Origin: Prevotellaceae bacterium
GTDB lineage: Bacteria; Bacteroidota; Bacteroidia; Bacteroidales; Bacteroidaceae
Reading direction: 5' to 3'
DNA: 64,000 nucleotides
NCBI GenBank assembly: GCA_015257125.1
Contig: JABZKU010000010.1
Coordinates: 5,632 to 69,631 of the forward strand
The notes beneath the pieces are model-generated. The model did not search any database. It was not told the origin of the DNA and saw only the letters and a program-made list of their open reading frames with translations. This document shows positions 17,216-26,880 of this stretch, piece after piece (the stretch's first letter is position 1; every line of letters begins with the position of its first letter). The translations under genes and the position numbers were made by a program.

Positions 17216-17440
17216 GATTTTAGCCTTCACCCTGCGGCGAAAGAAAAAACGCGATGAAATCGCTGAAAATGGACGAGAAAGACGAAAAAACAGTGGGGTT
17301 TGTGTGGAAAGAAGTGGAGTTTTGTGGATTAGTGGGGAGGTTTTGGGGTGGCGCAGAGAGCGAACTTATCAAAAGGGTAGGTATGTAAAGCGCAGTTTGA
17401 AAAAATGGGTGGGAAACGTCGTTCGCGCCGTTTTTTTTCG

Positions 17441-17448
17441 TACATTTG
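17441..17448 (+). promoter_or_regulatory. Promoter -7 element of pta-ackA
   Basis: TACATTTG fits TAnnTTTG and lies 71 bp before the pta start. No exact TTTG lies 19-21 bp upstream, so only the -7 half is supported. Confidence 0.5.
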
Positions 17449-17519
17449 CAGCGTATCTGCGCCGATGCACTTTTAGTAAGAAAGCCCACCGACGCCAATC
17501 GAATACTAACGCACATAAA

Positions 17520-18530
17520 ATGGCACTGATAGAACAACTGGTGGCTCGCGCTCGAGCCGACAAGCAACGTATCGTTCTCCCCGAAGGCACGGAAGAACGC
17601 ACGATTCAGGCCGCCGACCGTATCCTGGCCGACGGTGTGGCCGATCTCATCTTGATCGGGAACCCCGCAGCAATTGCTCAACTGGCAAAAGAGCACGGAC
17701 TTGAAAACCTGGACAAAGCCACGGTGGTCGATCCGCTCGACCACCCCAAGAAAGAAGAATATGCGCAACTCCTCGCCGAGCTGCGCGCCAAGAAGGGAAT
17801 GACGATCGAACAAGCCCGCGTGTTGGTGGAAAATCCGCTCTATCTCGGCTGCTTGATGATCAAAGCCGGCGATGCCGACGGCCAACTGGCCGGTGCGCTC
17901 CACACCACGGGCGATGTGCTTCGCCCTGCCCTCCAAATCATCAAAACCGCCCCCGGCATCACCTGCGTGAGCGGTGCGATGCTCCTCCTCACACAGGCCA
18001 CCGAATATGGTGAGAACGGCGTGGTGGTGATGGGTGACGTGGCGGTGACGCCCGTGCCCGACGCCAATCAGCTGGCGCAAATCGCCGTTTGCTCGGCCGA
18101 AACCGCAAAGGCGGTGGCCGGCATCGAACCGCGCGTGGCCATGCTCTCCTTCTCCACGAAGGGATCGGCCAAGCACGAAGATGTGGACAAGGTGGTAGAG
18201 GCACTCAACATTGCCCGCGGCTTGCGTCCCGAACTCAAAATCGACGGCGAATTGCAAGCTGATGCCGCGCTCGTGCCTTCAGTGGGCGAATTTAAGGCGC
18301 CGGGCAGCACGGTGGCCGGACACGCCAATGTGCTCGTGGCCCCCCGTCTCGAAGTGGGCAACATCGCCTACAAACTCGTGGAACGTCTCGGACGTGCCGA
18401 AGCCATCGGCCCCATCTTGCAGGGTATCGCCCGCCCGGTCAACGACCTCTCGCGCGGCTGCTGCGTGCAAGACATCTACACTATGGTGGCCATCACCGCC
18501 AACCAAGCCATTGCGGCCAAAGCTCGTTGA
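17520..18530 (+). CDS. pta: Phosphate acetyltransferase
   Basis: Encodes 336 residues, the short single-domain form. It converts acetyl-CoA and phosphate to acetyl phosphate and CoA. The start at ATG 17520 (MALIEQLVARARAD) is the family start; the open frame upstream is repeat-derived. Conserved blocks are RIVLPEGTEERT, GALHTTGDVLRPALQ, FSTKGSAKHEDVDKV and PGSTVAGHANVLVAP. It lies 57 bp before ackA, so the pair makes acetate and ATP from acetyl-CoA. Confidence 0.96.
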   Translation: MALIEQLVARARADKQRIVLPEGTEERTIQAADRILADGVADLILIGNPAAIAQLAKEHGLENLDKATVVDPLDHPKKEEYAQLLAELRAKKGMTIEQARVLVENPLYLGCLMIKAGDADGQLAGALHTTGDVLRPALQIIKTAPGITCVSGAMLLLTQATEYGENGVVVMGDVAVTPVPDANQLAQIAVCSAETAKAVAGIEPRVAMLSFSTKGSAKHEDVDKVVEALNIARGLRPELKIDGELQADAALVPSVGEFKAPGSTVAGHANVLVAPRLEVGNIAYKLVERLGRAEAIGPILQGIARPVNDLSRGCCVQDIYTMVAITANQAIAAKAR

Positions 18531-18587
18531 GCCCGGGCGCAACGCATCCTCTCCACTTCAACCTCTTTAAGATTGTAATTCATCACA

Positions 18588-19781
18588 ATGAAAATACTTG
18601 TCATCAACTGCGGTTCCAGCTCCATCAAATATAAACTCTATGAGATGGACGATCGCAGCGTGCTCGCCGCGGGCGGCATCGAACGTGTGGGATTGCCCGG
18701 TGCTTTCCTCAAAACTACGGTCAACGGCGAAAAGTTGACCCTCGACTTTGATTGCCCCACGCACACGGAGGGTATCAAGAAAATGTTTGACACCTTGCTC
18801 CATCCCGAATATGGCGCGATCGGCAGCATCGACGAGATCGCTGCGGCCGGACACCGCATCGTGGCCGGCGGACGCTTCGCCGAGAGCCAACTGGTGACCG
18901 ACGATATGCTCGAAGAGTGGAAAACCTATATGGATCTCGCCCCGCTCCACAACCCCCCTGCCCTCAAAGGCTACAACGCCGTGAAGGCCGTGGTGCCCAA
19001 CATGCCCAACGTGTTTGTCTTCGACACCTCGTTCCACCAAACGATGCCCGCCAAGGCTTACATGTATGCCGTGCCTTACGAGTACTATCAGCACCAGAAT
19101 ATTCGCCGTTGGGGTGCGCACGGCACGAGCCACCGTTTTGTGACGGATCGGGTGTGCCGCCTGCTCGGTGTGAAGCCCGAAGACCAGAAAATCGTGACTT
19201 GCCACATCGGAAACGGCGCTTCGGTGTCGGCCGTCGACGGCGGTAAGTGCGTCGACACCTCGATGGGCTTGACGCCCCTCGAAGGGCTGATGATGGGCAC
19301 GCGCACCGGCGATGTCGATGCTTCGGTGGTGCTGGCCATCATGAAGAGTGAAGGACTCGGTCCTGACCAAATGCAGACGCTGCTCAACAAGAAATCGGGT
19401 CTGCTCGGCATTTCGGGCGTATCGAGCGATATGCGCGAAGTGGAAATTGCCGCACAGGGCGGTAACGAGCGTGCCAAATTGGCGCTCGAGATGTACAGCT
19501 ATCGCATCAAGAAATATATCGGTGCCTATGCCGCCGCCATGGGAGGCGTGGACACCATCGTCTTCACCGCCGGTGTGGGCGAACACCAGTGGGACATCCG
19601 CTACAACGCCACGAAGGGACTTGAGTTCCTCGGCGTGAAGGTGGACTATGATGTGAACCGCGCCAACTTCGGCGAGGAACAAATCATCTCCACCCCCGAC
19701 AGCCGCGTGAAAGTGGTGGTCGTTCCCACGGACGAAGAGTTGCTCATCGCCAGCGACACGTTGGCGCTCGTACAACAGTGA
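18588..19781 (+). CDS. ackA: Acetate kinase
   Basis: Encodes 397 residues, the full family length. It transfers phosphate from acetyl phosphate to ADP. The N-terminal phosphate motif is VINCGSSSIKYKLY. The middle has HRIVAGGRF, DTSFHQTMP (catalytic Asp region) and CHIGNGASV, and the C-terminal motif is TAGVGEHQ. It follows pta closely on the same strand and a strong hairpin follows the gene. Confidence 0.97.
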   Translation: MKILVINCGSSSIKYKLYEMDDRSVLAAGGIERVGLPGAFLKTTVNGEKLTLDFDCPTHTEGIKKMFDTLLHPEYGAIGSIDEIAAAGHRIVAGGRFAESQLVTDDMLEEWKTYMDLAPLHNPPALKGYNAVKAVVPNMPNVFVFDTSFHQTMPAKAYMYAVPYEYYQHQNIRRWGAHGTSHRFVTDRVCRLLGVKPEDQKIVTCHIGNGASVSAVDGGKCVDTSMGLTPLEGLMMGTRTGDVDASVVLAIMKSEGLGPDQMQTLLNKKSGLLGISGVSSDMREVEIAAQGGNERAKLALEMYSYRIKKYIGAYAAAMGGVDTIVFTAGVGEHQWDIRYNATKGLEFLGVKVDYDVNRANFGEEQIISTPDSRVKVVVVPTDEELLIASDTLALVQQ

Positions 19782-19798
19782 TCCTTACGCGTCGCATC

Positions 19799-19831
19799 GC
19801 GGTTTGCTCCCTCGATGGAGGAGCAAACCGC
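19799..19831 (+). terminator. Hairpin after ackA
   Basis: A 12-bp perfect stem, GCGGTTTGCTCC (19799-19810) with GGAGCAAACCGC (19820-19831). No clear T run follows, so it may be a weak terminator or an mRNA-stabilising hairpin. Confidence 0.6.
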
Positions 19832-19927
19832 CCGCGACGTCGCTTTCGGGCACATCGCTTCGAGCGATGAAGAACTTGCCCTATTTTGACACAGAACAAA
19901 GAATAAACATTTAATACATTACTCACC

Positions 19928-22918
19928 ATGAACAAGACTCTACTTCTTTCGCTGGCTTTCGGGCTGAGCGCTGCGGGAGCCTTCGCGGCCGATGTGTTCA
20001 CACCGCCGTTTGAGACCACGACGATCGAGGGCGGACAGTTTGCCGCCGGCACTCGCTGGTACACGCTGCAAATTTCGACCAATGGTTTCCACATCAGCAA
20101 CCCCGGAAACGACGGCGCGATCCAGCTCGTGCGCACCACCACAGACCTCGACGACAAGGATCTTTGGTGTTTCGTCGGTACGCCCGAAACCGGCTACCGC
20201 ATTTACAATAAGGCCACCGGAACGTCGAAGGTGCTCACCGCGCCCAAGACGATGGAAGGTCAGGCCGGCGGCGGTTCGCTCGTGACGCTCCGCGATGTGG
20301 CGGACGCTGCGACTTACGACGCGGATTGGAAATTCGAAATGAGCACCGATCTTGGTGCCGACAAACCTGCCGTTTACATGTATCCCTCGGGACAGCCCTC
20401 GCACAAGGTGAACAACCGCGATGCGCGCTTCTCCTTCTGGACGGGCGGTAAGGACCACGGCAGCAGCCTGCAAGTGCTCTTTGCCATGCAGCGCGTGCAG
20501 GTGAGCGTCGACAAGGGTACGATGACTACGCAAGGTTCGAGCACCTACAAAAACGCTTGGACGTCGACGCAAACGGCGCCCCAAGTGCGCCTCACGGCGG
20601 TGGCCAACAACATGCTGGCGAAGGACAATAACCTCTGGGCCTATGTGGGCAATAAGGTGTTGCCCAGCGACTACACGCTGACGGCCGGTGCGGGTTATTC
20701 GATCCGCGGCTTCGAATTCGACGCCAAGAGCGCCGAGGCCGGCAAGCACCTCACGGTGGCAGCCGGTAACAAGAGCTTCACCACGACTGAGACGGCGCAG
20801 CACATGAGTTGGACGGGCGACAACGACACGCCCGCGGCGAAGTTCACCCTCAGCGGTTCGAACAACGCGGCTTTGCTCACGGATTTCTACGTGACGGTGA
20901 CGCGCCAGATCGCGAAACCCGAACCGCAGCAGAACGTGTTCGTGTACAACAACTCGACGTCGGTGACATACCGTATTCCTGCCATCACAACGGCGAAGAA
21001 CGGAACGGTATTGGCCGTGACGGACTCGCGCCACACGGGAATGGGCGATATCGGCGCAGGCCGCATCGATCTCTTCCTCTCGCGCTCTACGGATAACGGT
21101 GCCACGTGGTCGAACCCCGATGTGCTTCGTGACGCAAGCGGCAACGCCGTGGCGCAGGGTATCGGTAAGGACAACAACGTGAACGCCAACGACCGTCGCG
21201 ATGCCGGTTACGGTGACGCGGCTATCGTGGCCGACCGCGAAAGTAATGATGTGATCCTGCTCAGTGCTTCGGGCCAAGTGGGCTTCTTCGGTTCTACGCG
21301 CAACACGCCCATCGCTGTGGCACGCTGGTATTCGCACGACAACGGTACGACGTGGACGCAGCCCGACGATATTACCGACCAGATTTACTCGCTCTTCGAC
21401 GGGGCCGACAAGTCGCCCCGCGGTAAGGTGGAATCGCTCTTCTTCGGTAGCGGTCGCATTGTACAGAGCCACCGTGTGAAGGTGGGTACCCACTACCGTC
21501 TCTATGCAGTGGTGGTTGGTCGCAACACTTCGCCCAACGTGCACGCTAACTGGGTGCTCTATTCCGACGACTTCGGTAAGAACTGGAATGTGCTTGGCAA
21601 GGGAACGATCCCCGCTGTGCCCGAAAATGCTGACGAACCCAAGGCGGAAGAACTCCCCGACGGCTCTGTTTTGGTGAGCTCGCGTGTGGGTGGCGGTCGC
21701 TACTTCAACATCTATCGTTTCACCGATGTGAAAACCGGTGCCGGTAAGTGGGGCAACGTGGCTTACTCTCGTTTGAAGAAGGCTTCGAGCAACGCTTGCA
21801 ACGGCGAAGTGATGGTTGTGCCTGTACAAAAGCGCGCCACCGGCGAGAAACTTTACCTCGCTTTGCAGTCGGTGCCCTTCGGTCCCAGCGGACGCACGAA
21901 CGTGGGTATCAACTACAAGCCCCTCGCTGCCGCAACGGACTTCGATACGCCGGCTAACTTCTCGAACAACTGGGAAGGTGCGCACGAGGCTTCGCGCATC
22001 GGTTCGGCTTACTCGACCATGACGTGGCAGAACGACAATACGCTCGGCTTCCTCTATGAAGAAGAAACCTTCCGCACAGCCGGACAGGGTGGTTACACGA
22101 TCGTTTACAAGAACTATTCGATCGAGCAAATCACGGACAGCGTCTACACTTATGCGGCTGACAACAGCTGGACGGTGGCCGACGATCTTCGCACGAAGAT
22201 GGTGGAGCACCGCGTTGCCGCGATCACTGCCGGTAAGTATGTCGGTCAGTACACCGCTGCCGCCGCTGCTGCCGCGAATGCCGCTGCTGCCACTTACAAC
22301 GCGGCGCCTTCTGCTGAGGCTTATGAGCAGTTCAACGCGCAGATGGAGCAACTGCCCACCGTTGAAGTGGACTCGAAGAAACTCTATCGCTTGCGCAATG
22401 AGGGTTACCTCGGCACGCAGGGTGCGCTTTACCTCAAAGCGAACGTGGGCGGTACGGCTTACGAAGGCGCTGCCCTCGAAGAAACGGACGATGCGTTCTT
22501 CTTCGCTCTCCTTCCCGCGGGCAATCCCGGCGAATACGTCCTCTACAACGAAAAGACGAAGACTTATCTTCCCAAGTTCGGTGCCGACAACGTAACGCCT
22601 GCCCTCGTATCGGATGTGGCCAATGCCGGTGTGTTCACGCTGATCACGCGTCCCGACGGTCGCACGTCGCTTTCGGGTGTGAACTTCAGCGGTCGTAAGG
22701 CGGTTCACTTGGCGCGTGAAAAGAAGCTCGTGCCTTGGAACATCGACAGCGGTGCTTCTTTCTGGATGCTCGAAGAAACCGACAAACTCACTGCCGTGAA
22801 GAAGGCGGAAGGCCGCACGCAGGCTGAGGTTCGTCAGTTCGACCTCCAAGGTCGTCGCGCCAACGAGAACACACGTGGTATCGTGGTGGGCGCCGACGGT
22901 AAGAAGTCGCTTCGCTAA
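19928..22918 (+). CDS. Secreted multidomain exo-alpha-sialidase (GH33 type)
   Basis: Encodes 996 residues with a signal peptide (MNKTLLLSLAFGLSAAGAFA). Residues about 25-340 form a beta-rich N-terminal part. The six-blade propeller starts with the Arg-Ile-Pro motif in VTYRIPAITTAKNG near 350. Asp-box repeats are SRSTDNGATW, YSHDNGTTW and YSDDFGKNW. The stretch PKAEELPDGSVLVSSR carries the likely catalytic Glu, and a late arginine lies in GPSGRTNVGINY. An Ala-rich linker (about 775-790) leads to a C-terminal beta domain. The last 40 residues include VRQFDLQGRRANENTRGI, a tail seen on secreted Bacteroidales proteins. It releases terminal sialic acid from host glycans. No sialic-acid uptake or catabolic gene is in the window. 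Confidence 0.9.
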   Translation: MNKTLLLSLAFGLSAAGAFAADVFTPPFETTTIEGGQFAAGTRWYTLQISTNGFHISNPGNDGAIQLVRTTTDLDDKDLWCFVGTPETGYRIYNKATGTSKVLTAPKTMEGQAGGGSLVTLRDVADAATYDADWKFEMSTDLGADKPAVYMYPSGQPSHKVNNRDARFSFWTGGKDHGSSLQVLFAMQRVQVSVDKGTMTTQGSSTYKNAWTSTQTAPQVRLTAVANNMLAKDNNLWAYVGNKVLPSDYTLTAGAGYSIRGFEFDAKSAEAGKHLTVAAGNKSFTTTETAQHMSWTGDNDTPAAKFTLSGSNNAALLTDFYVTVTRQIAKPEPQQNVFVYNNSTSVTYRIPAITTAKNGTVLAVTDSRHTGMGDIGAGRIDLFLSRSTDNGATWSNPDVLRDASGNAVAQGIGKDNNVNANDRRDAGYGDAAIVADRESNDVILLSASGQVGFFGSTRNTPIAVARWYSHDNGTTWTQPDDITDQIYSLFDGADKSPRGKVESLFFGSGRIVQSHRVKVGTHYRLYAVVVGRNTSPNVHANWVLYSDDFGKNWNVLGKGTIPAVPENADEPKAEELPDGSVLVSSRVGGGRYFNIYRFTDVKTGAGKWGNVAYSRLKKASSNACNGEVMVVPVQKRATGEKLYLALQSVPFGPSGRTNVGINYKPLAAATDFDTPANFSNNWEGAHEASRIGSAYSTMTWQNDNTLGFLYEEETFRTAGQGGYTIVYKNYSIEQITDSVYTYAADNSWTVADDLRTKMVEHRVAAITAGKYVGQYTAAAAAAANAAAATYNAAPSAEAYEQFNAQMEQLPTVEVDSKKLYRLRNEGYLGTQGALYLKANVGGTAYEGAALEETDDAFFFALLPAGNPGEYVLYNEKTKTYLPKFGADNVTPALVSDVANAGVFTLITRPDGRTSLSGVNFSGRKAVHLAREKKLVPWNIDSGASFWMLEETDKLTAVKKAEGRTQAEVRQFDLQGRRANENTRGIVVGADGKKSLR

Positions 22919-23016
22919 AGTCAGAAAGGCGATTCACGGCACTGCTTTTGCTTGAAGTCGTGCCGTGTTTCGCCCCACTTTTCCCCTTAAGATTTGACCC
23001 TATACCTCTTCTATAT

Positions 23017-23053
23017 AAAGAGAGCGCTCTCCATTGCGGAGAGCGCTCTCTTT
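23017..23053. terminator. Bidirectional terminator between sialidase and ABC permease genes
   Basis: A 16-bp perfect stem, 23017-23032 with 23038-23053 (core GAGAGCGCTCTCC), and loop ATTGC. It lies between convergent genes and has A/T runs on both sides, so it can end both transcripts. No gene is visible in the rest of 22919-23257. Confidence 0.85.
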
Positions 23054-23257
23054 TGGTTTGTGGGAGTAGGGACGTTGGTGTGAATGAGGGCTACAGGAGT
23101 TCAACTTGTCCGCGGTGGTTGTGGCGCGCTGTGGGGCGGCCGGTGCGCCGCGGCGCAGGAGGGGAAAATGCGGAGGGACTACCGCGGAAAGAGGAGGAGA
23201 ACTGCTGAAGCGAAGAGGAATAGCTGCGTGCAGAAGGGCACAGCGGCGTCCCGCTGC

Positions 23258-24550
23258 TCAGATGGTGGGCGAAGGCGTGTAGTGGCGGAGTTGAATCTTG
23301 CGCACTTCGTTCTTGCGCGTCACCCACCAAGCCAAAATACCGTAGACCACCACGTGAATCCACAGGGCGACGTATTCGGTTTGCACATCGGCCAGCGAAG
23401 CTCCCATCGTGTTGAGGCGCACAAAACCGTTGACGCCGAAGGTCGAGGGGATCAAATTGGCCAAAGTCTTCCAATACCAAGGAATGGCTGAGCCCGGCCA
23501 GCTCACCCCGCTGAGAAACAGCATCGGAACGGAGGTGAATACGGCGATCAAGATAATGCTTTCGCGACTCTTCGGTATCGCACTGATGGAGATGGCGAAG
23601 AAGACGCAGGCCAGCAGGAAGGGAAGGGCGAAAAGTGCGATGTCGAGCGCATGACCCACTTGCGGGAAGTGGAACAAATGCGGCACCACGCCCAGTTCGT
23701 AGGCCGTGACGGGAATGTAGATGACGAAGAACGCCGCTGCGCGCCCAAGTAGGTTGCGCAAAGCGCGTCGCGAGGCGTGGCGCAAGCGTGTGCGTCGCGG
23801 GTGGAACCATTGTTTCAAGCGTTCGGCGCGGGTGAGGCGGTGGCGCTCCTCCGATGCGGCGAGTTCCGCGTGGGCATCGAGCGTGAAGTCGTCGGCCGAG
23901 GGGAAGCGGTGCGTCTGTTCCATGCGTTCGCGGCGTGTGCCGGCTTCCATGCCCACACCGAGAATCATCGTTTGCTGAATGATGAGAATCAACACCGCCG
24001 GGAGGAGGAAGGAGGCGAAACCGCTTTGCGGATTGAAGAGCGCGATGTGCTCATATTCCAAGGGGTGCGCCGTGAGTTCGTCTTGTCGGTCGGTCGTGTT
24101 GCCGGCACGTTGTATCTTGATGCGTGCGTTCATTTCCAACGAAACGTCGGTGGCCGAGGCGAGAATGGCCTTATAATAGAGCATACCGCTCATGTCGCAG
24201 TAGACGCTGACGTGCGTTTGCTCCATCCGTGCCAACTTCTGGGCGAAATCTTCGGGGATGTAGACCACACCATAGGCTTCGCGGCGCGCCACTGCGGCCT
24301 TGGCGGCTTCGAGCGAGGTGGCGTGTGCGGCGATGTGCACGTCGGGCGAGGCGTTGAGGCGGTTCAAAAAGTCGCGCGAAGTCGCATTGCCCGCTTTGTC
24401 CACCACGACCACCGGCACTTCGTGCACCGCTTCCGTGTTGTAGATCAGGGCGTAGACAATGGGGTAGACGATTGGCACGATGACCATGAAGATGATCAAG
24501 GCGCCGTCGCCAAATATATCACGCAGCGCGTGTCTAAATGCTTTGTTCAT
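23258..24550 (-). CDS. ABC-2 type permease, distal gene of the exporter operon
   Basis: Encodes 430 residues. The N-terminal TM helix (FGDGALIIFMVIVPIVYPIVYALIY) is followed by a large extracytoplasmic domain (about 45-190), then about five TM helices separated by a charged cytoplasmic loop near 235-280 (RLTRAERLKQWFHPRRTRLRHASRRAL). The architecture is that of YhhJ/YbhR-like ABC-2 permeases, though the charged loop is longer than usual. It starts 12 bp after the sister permease gene ends. No ATP-binding subunit is encoded nearby. Confidence 0.82.
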   Translation of the reverse strand: MNKAFRHALRDIFGDGALIIFMVIVPIVYPIVYALIYNTEAVHEVPVVVVDKAGNATSRDFLNRLNASPDVHIAAHATSLEAAKAAVARREAYGVVYIPEDFAQKLARMEQTHVSVYCDMSGMLYYKAILASATDVSLEMNARIKIQRAGNTTDRQDELTAHPLEYEHIALFNPQSGFASFLLPAVLILIIQQTMILGVGMEAGTRRERMEQTHRFPSADDFTLDAHAELAASEERHRLTRAERLKQWFHPRRTRLRHASRRALRNLLGRAAAFFVIYIPVTAYELGVVPHLFHFPQVGHALDIALFALPFLLACVFFAISISAIPKSRESIILIAVFTSVPMLFLSGVSWPGSAIPWYWKTLANLIPSTFGVNGFVRLNTMGASLADVQTEYVALWIHVVVYGILAWWVTRKNEVRKIQLRHYTPSPTI

Positions 24551-24562
24551 GTCTCTGACTTT

Positions 24563-25714
24563 TTAGGGTACATAGGCCGTTCGCTCCATGATGTGGCGGA
24601 AACGTCCCACAAAGAGTAGCGGCAGCAGGGCGAACACCACCAGCGCACCCACCAAAGGTGCCGCTGCGGTGAGCGAGAAGCCGTCGAGCGCGCAGTGCAC
24701 ATAGAGCAGATAATAGTAGCGCAGCGGGAAGAGGTACGACAGTCCGTGCAACACGGGATACATGGCCATGGCCGGGAACGACATGCCGCAGATGCTGAAC
24801 GAGATCACGCCCCACAACGAGGCGAAACTCAGCCCCAAACGCGGATTGGGCAGGGCGGAAATCATCAGAACCCCCAAACCTTGAGAAGCCAATACCATCA
24901 AAACCAACAACATCAACATGGTCGGAATGCCGCAGTGGCAAGGAAATTTCAGCACGCCGTAGAGATACAGCCCGATGCAGACCCCCACGAGAGCGAAGAT
25001 CACGAACTGTGCTGCGAGTTTGGCGTACAGTGCTTTGAAAGGTGAGCCGTTCGAGAGAATCAGGAGCGTACGGCCGCCGCCTTCTTTGATCTCTTGTCCG
25101 ATGGAGAACACCGTGATGAAGAAGATCATCAGCGAAAGCATGCCCGGCAACAGGACGTTCGAGAGGTATATATTATAATTGAGTACCGGGTTGCCGATGG
25201 CGTGTGCGTCGATCACAATCGGTTGCAGAAACGCCATGGCTTGTCCGTTGGTCGCGCCTTTGGCGAAGAGCACCGAGCGAGCGGCCGCGCCACCCATCAG
25301 CTCACTCATCGTGCGCATGTCCTTGTAGAGGAGCGAACCGGCCATCAGATAGGCGTTGTTCGTGTAGAACGATACCTTCGGTGCCTCCTGTCGCAGGAGC
25401 TTGCGGGTCGTGCCCTCGGGAACATAATAGAAAGCATAGATTTCGCCGCGTCGCATCGCCGCGGTGGCCTCGGCGGGCGAAGCATAGCGCTCCACGATGC
25501 GCGTGTTTTGGAAGGCATCGAGGTTCGAAGCCAGCGAACGAGTGGTCACGCTGTTATCCATGTCGACCATACCCACCGGCATTTCCGAGGGCAAACCTTC
25601 GTCCATCAGGGAAGTGAGCAGCCAGGTGCAAAACAGCGGCACCACGATCATACAGAAAAGGTAGATCGGACGGGTGCAGATGCGTCGCAACTCGCGCAAA
25701 AAAACTTTTTTCAT
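24563..25714 (-). CDS. ABC-2 type permease, first of two
   Basis: Encodes 383 residues. An N-terminal TM helix (PIYLFCMIVVPLFCTWLLTSL) is followed by an extracytoplasmic domain and five or more C-terminal TM helices. It contains FLQPIVIDAHAIGNPVLNYNIYLSNVLLPG, typical of YhhJ/YbhS permeases that export drugs or envelope material. It lies 71 bp after the adaptor gene and 12 bp before the second permease, and the two likely form a heterodimer. Confidence 0.85.
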   Translation of the reverse strand: MKKVFLRELRRICTRPIYLFCMIVVPLFCTWLLTSLMDEGLPSEMPVGMVDMDNSVTTRSLASNLDAFQNTRIVERYASPAEATAAMRRGEIYAFYYVPEGTTRKLLRQEAPKVSFYTNNAYLMAGSLLYKDMRTMSELMGGAAARSVLFAKGATNGQAMAFLQPIVIDAHAIGNPVLNYNIYLSNVLLPGMLSLMIFFITVFSIGQEIKEGGGRTLLILSNGSPFKALYAKLAAQFVIFALVGVCIGLYLYGVLKFPCHCGIPTMLMLLVLMVLASQGLGVLMISALPNPRLGLSFASLWGVISFSICGMSFPAMAMYPVLHGLSYLFPLRYYYLLYVHCALDGFSLTAAAPLVGALVVFALLPLLFVGRFRHIMERTAYVP

Positions 25715-25785
25715 CGTTTATCGTCGTGAGAGGAAAACCTACGGGCGCGTACTTTGGGTTTAATGCGCGCCCTTGTTGTCGCGCC

Positions 25786-26766
25786 TCAGCGCAGCACCAC
25801 CGTCATGCCGGGACGCAGTCCTTCGACGGCCTGTACCGGCTTGGCTTTCACGCGGAAGGTCTTCAAATCATACTGACCCGTCGACTTCGAGGCGCGCCAA
25901 ACGGCATAGGTGCCCACGTCTTTCAAGTTCGTGATGCGGAGTTTCACCGCCTTGTCGCCGAGTGCCGGGATGAAGCCCTCCACTTCGCGACCGACGCGGA
26001 GCGAGTCGAGTTTGTCTTCGCGCACATTGAACGAGGCCCACATGCTGTCCATAATCGCCACGTTCATAATCGGCGCACCGGTGCCCACCAATTCGCCGAC
26101 CGTGGGGAAGATGTCCGTCACCTCGCCGTCGAGGGCGGCCACGAGCACCGTTTCTTTCAGATAGCTCTTCACTTCCTTGATGGCACCGCCGGCACGTGCC
26201 GTGAGGGCGGCAGCGGCTTGGCGGTCTTCCACCTGTGCACCGTTCATCGCCATGTCGTATTGCGATTTGGCGGCACGTTCCGTCGCAATCGCCGCATCGC
26301 GTTGCGCCGTGGCCTCATCAAGCTTCTGCGCCGTCACTACGCCTTCATCATAGAGGCGTTTCACGCGTGCATAACTCTTTTCCATTACTTCGCGACCGGC
26401 CTTGGCCTTCTGCCACATCTCGTAAGCGCCGCGTTTTTGCTCTTCGCGTGCGCCCTTGTCGGCTTTGCGGCTCTGTGCGGCGGCAGCATCTTCGGCTGCC
26501 ACGGCTTGGGTGAGTTTGGCGTTCACTTCGGGCGCTTCGAGAATGGCCAGCACGTCGCCGGCCTTCACGCGTTGCCCCTCTTCGACCAGAATGCGCTTCA
26601 CGCGGCCGGGCACTTTGCTCGACACGCGGTATTCCGTCACTTCCGTTTGGCCTTGAATCACTTCGGGCTGGGGACGCAGCGCATAGAAACCGCAGATGGC
26701 GGTGATGACGATTACTGCCACAATGAGCAGGATCGCGGGGATATAGTTGGGAGCTTGTTTCTTCAT
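25786..26766 (-). CDS. HlyD/EmrA-like periplasmic adaptor
   Basis: Encodes 326 residues. A single N-terminal TM helix (YIPAILLIVAVIVITAICGFYAL) is followed by a lipoyl half (KVPGRVKRILVEEGQRVKAGDVLA), a coiled-coil hairpin (about 75-190, rich in Ala/Glu/Lys), the second lipoyl half (ALDGEVTDIFPTVGELVGTG) and a beta-barrel. It connects the inner-membrane permeases with the TolC-like channel encoded upstream in the same run. Confidence 0.9.
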   Translation of the reverse strand: MKKQAPNYIPAILLIVAVIVITAICGFYALRPQPEVIQGQTEVTEYRVSSKVPGRVKRILVEEGQRVKAGDVLAILEAPEVNAKLTQAVAAEDAAAAQSRKADKGAREEQKRGAYEMWQKAKAGREVMEKSYARVKRLYDEGVVTAQKLDEATAQRDAAIATERAAKSQYDMAMNGAQVEDRQAAAALTARAGGAIKEVKSYLKETVLVAALDGEVTDIFPTVGELVGTGAPIMNVAIMDSMWASFNVREDKLDSLRVGREVEGFIPALGDKAVKLRITNLKDVGTYAVWRASKSTGQYDLKTFRVKAKPVQAVEGLRPGMTVVLR

Positions 26767-26880
26767 TGTTTCGGGATGCTGCTGTTCTACAGCAAATGGG
26801 GAGGATTTATGGAGATATGGACGTTCTGCTGTCGCAAGGCCGTGGGGCGATGGGCGAGCGGCGGGAACGCAGAATGAATG

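Noticed and set aside
22250..22320. Ala-rich GCTGCC run that could be a microsatellite
   Set aside because: It is in frame within the sialidase as a linker between domains, so no separate element is needed.
19940..22849. A 969-codon open frame on the minus strand opposite the sialidase
   Set aside because: It has the Arg/His-rich composition of an antisense shadow in GC-rich DNA; the plus-strand frame has a signal peptide, Asp boxes and the RIP motif.
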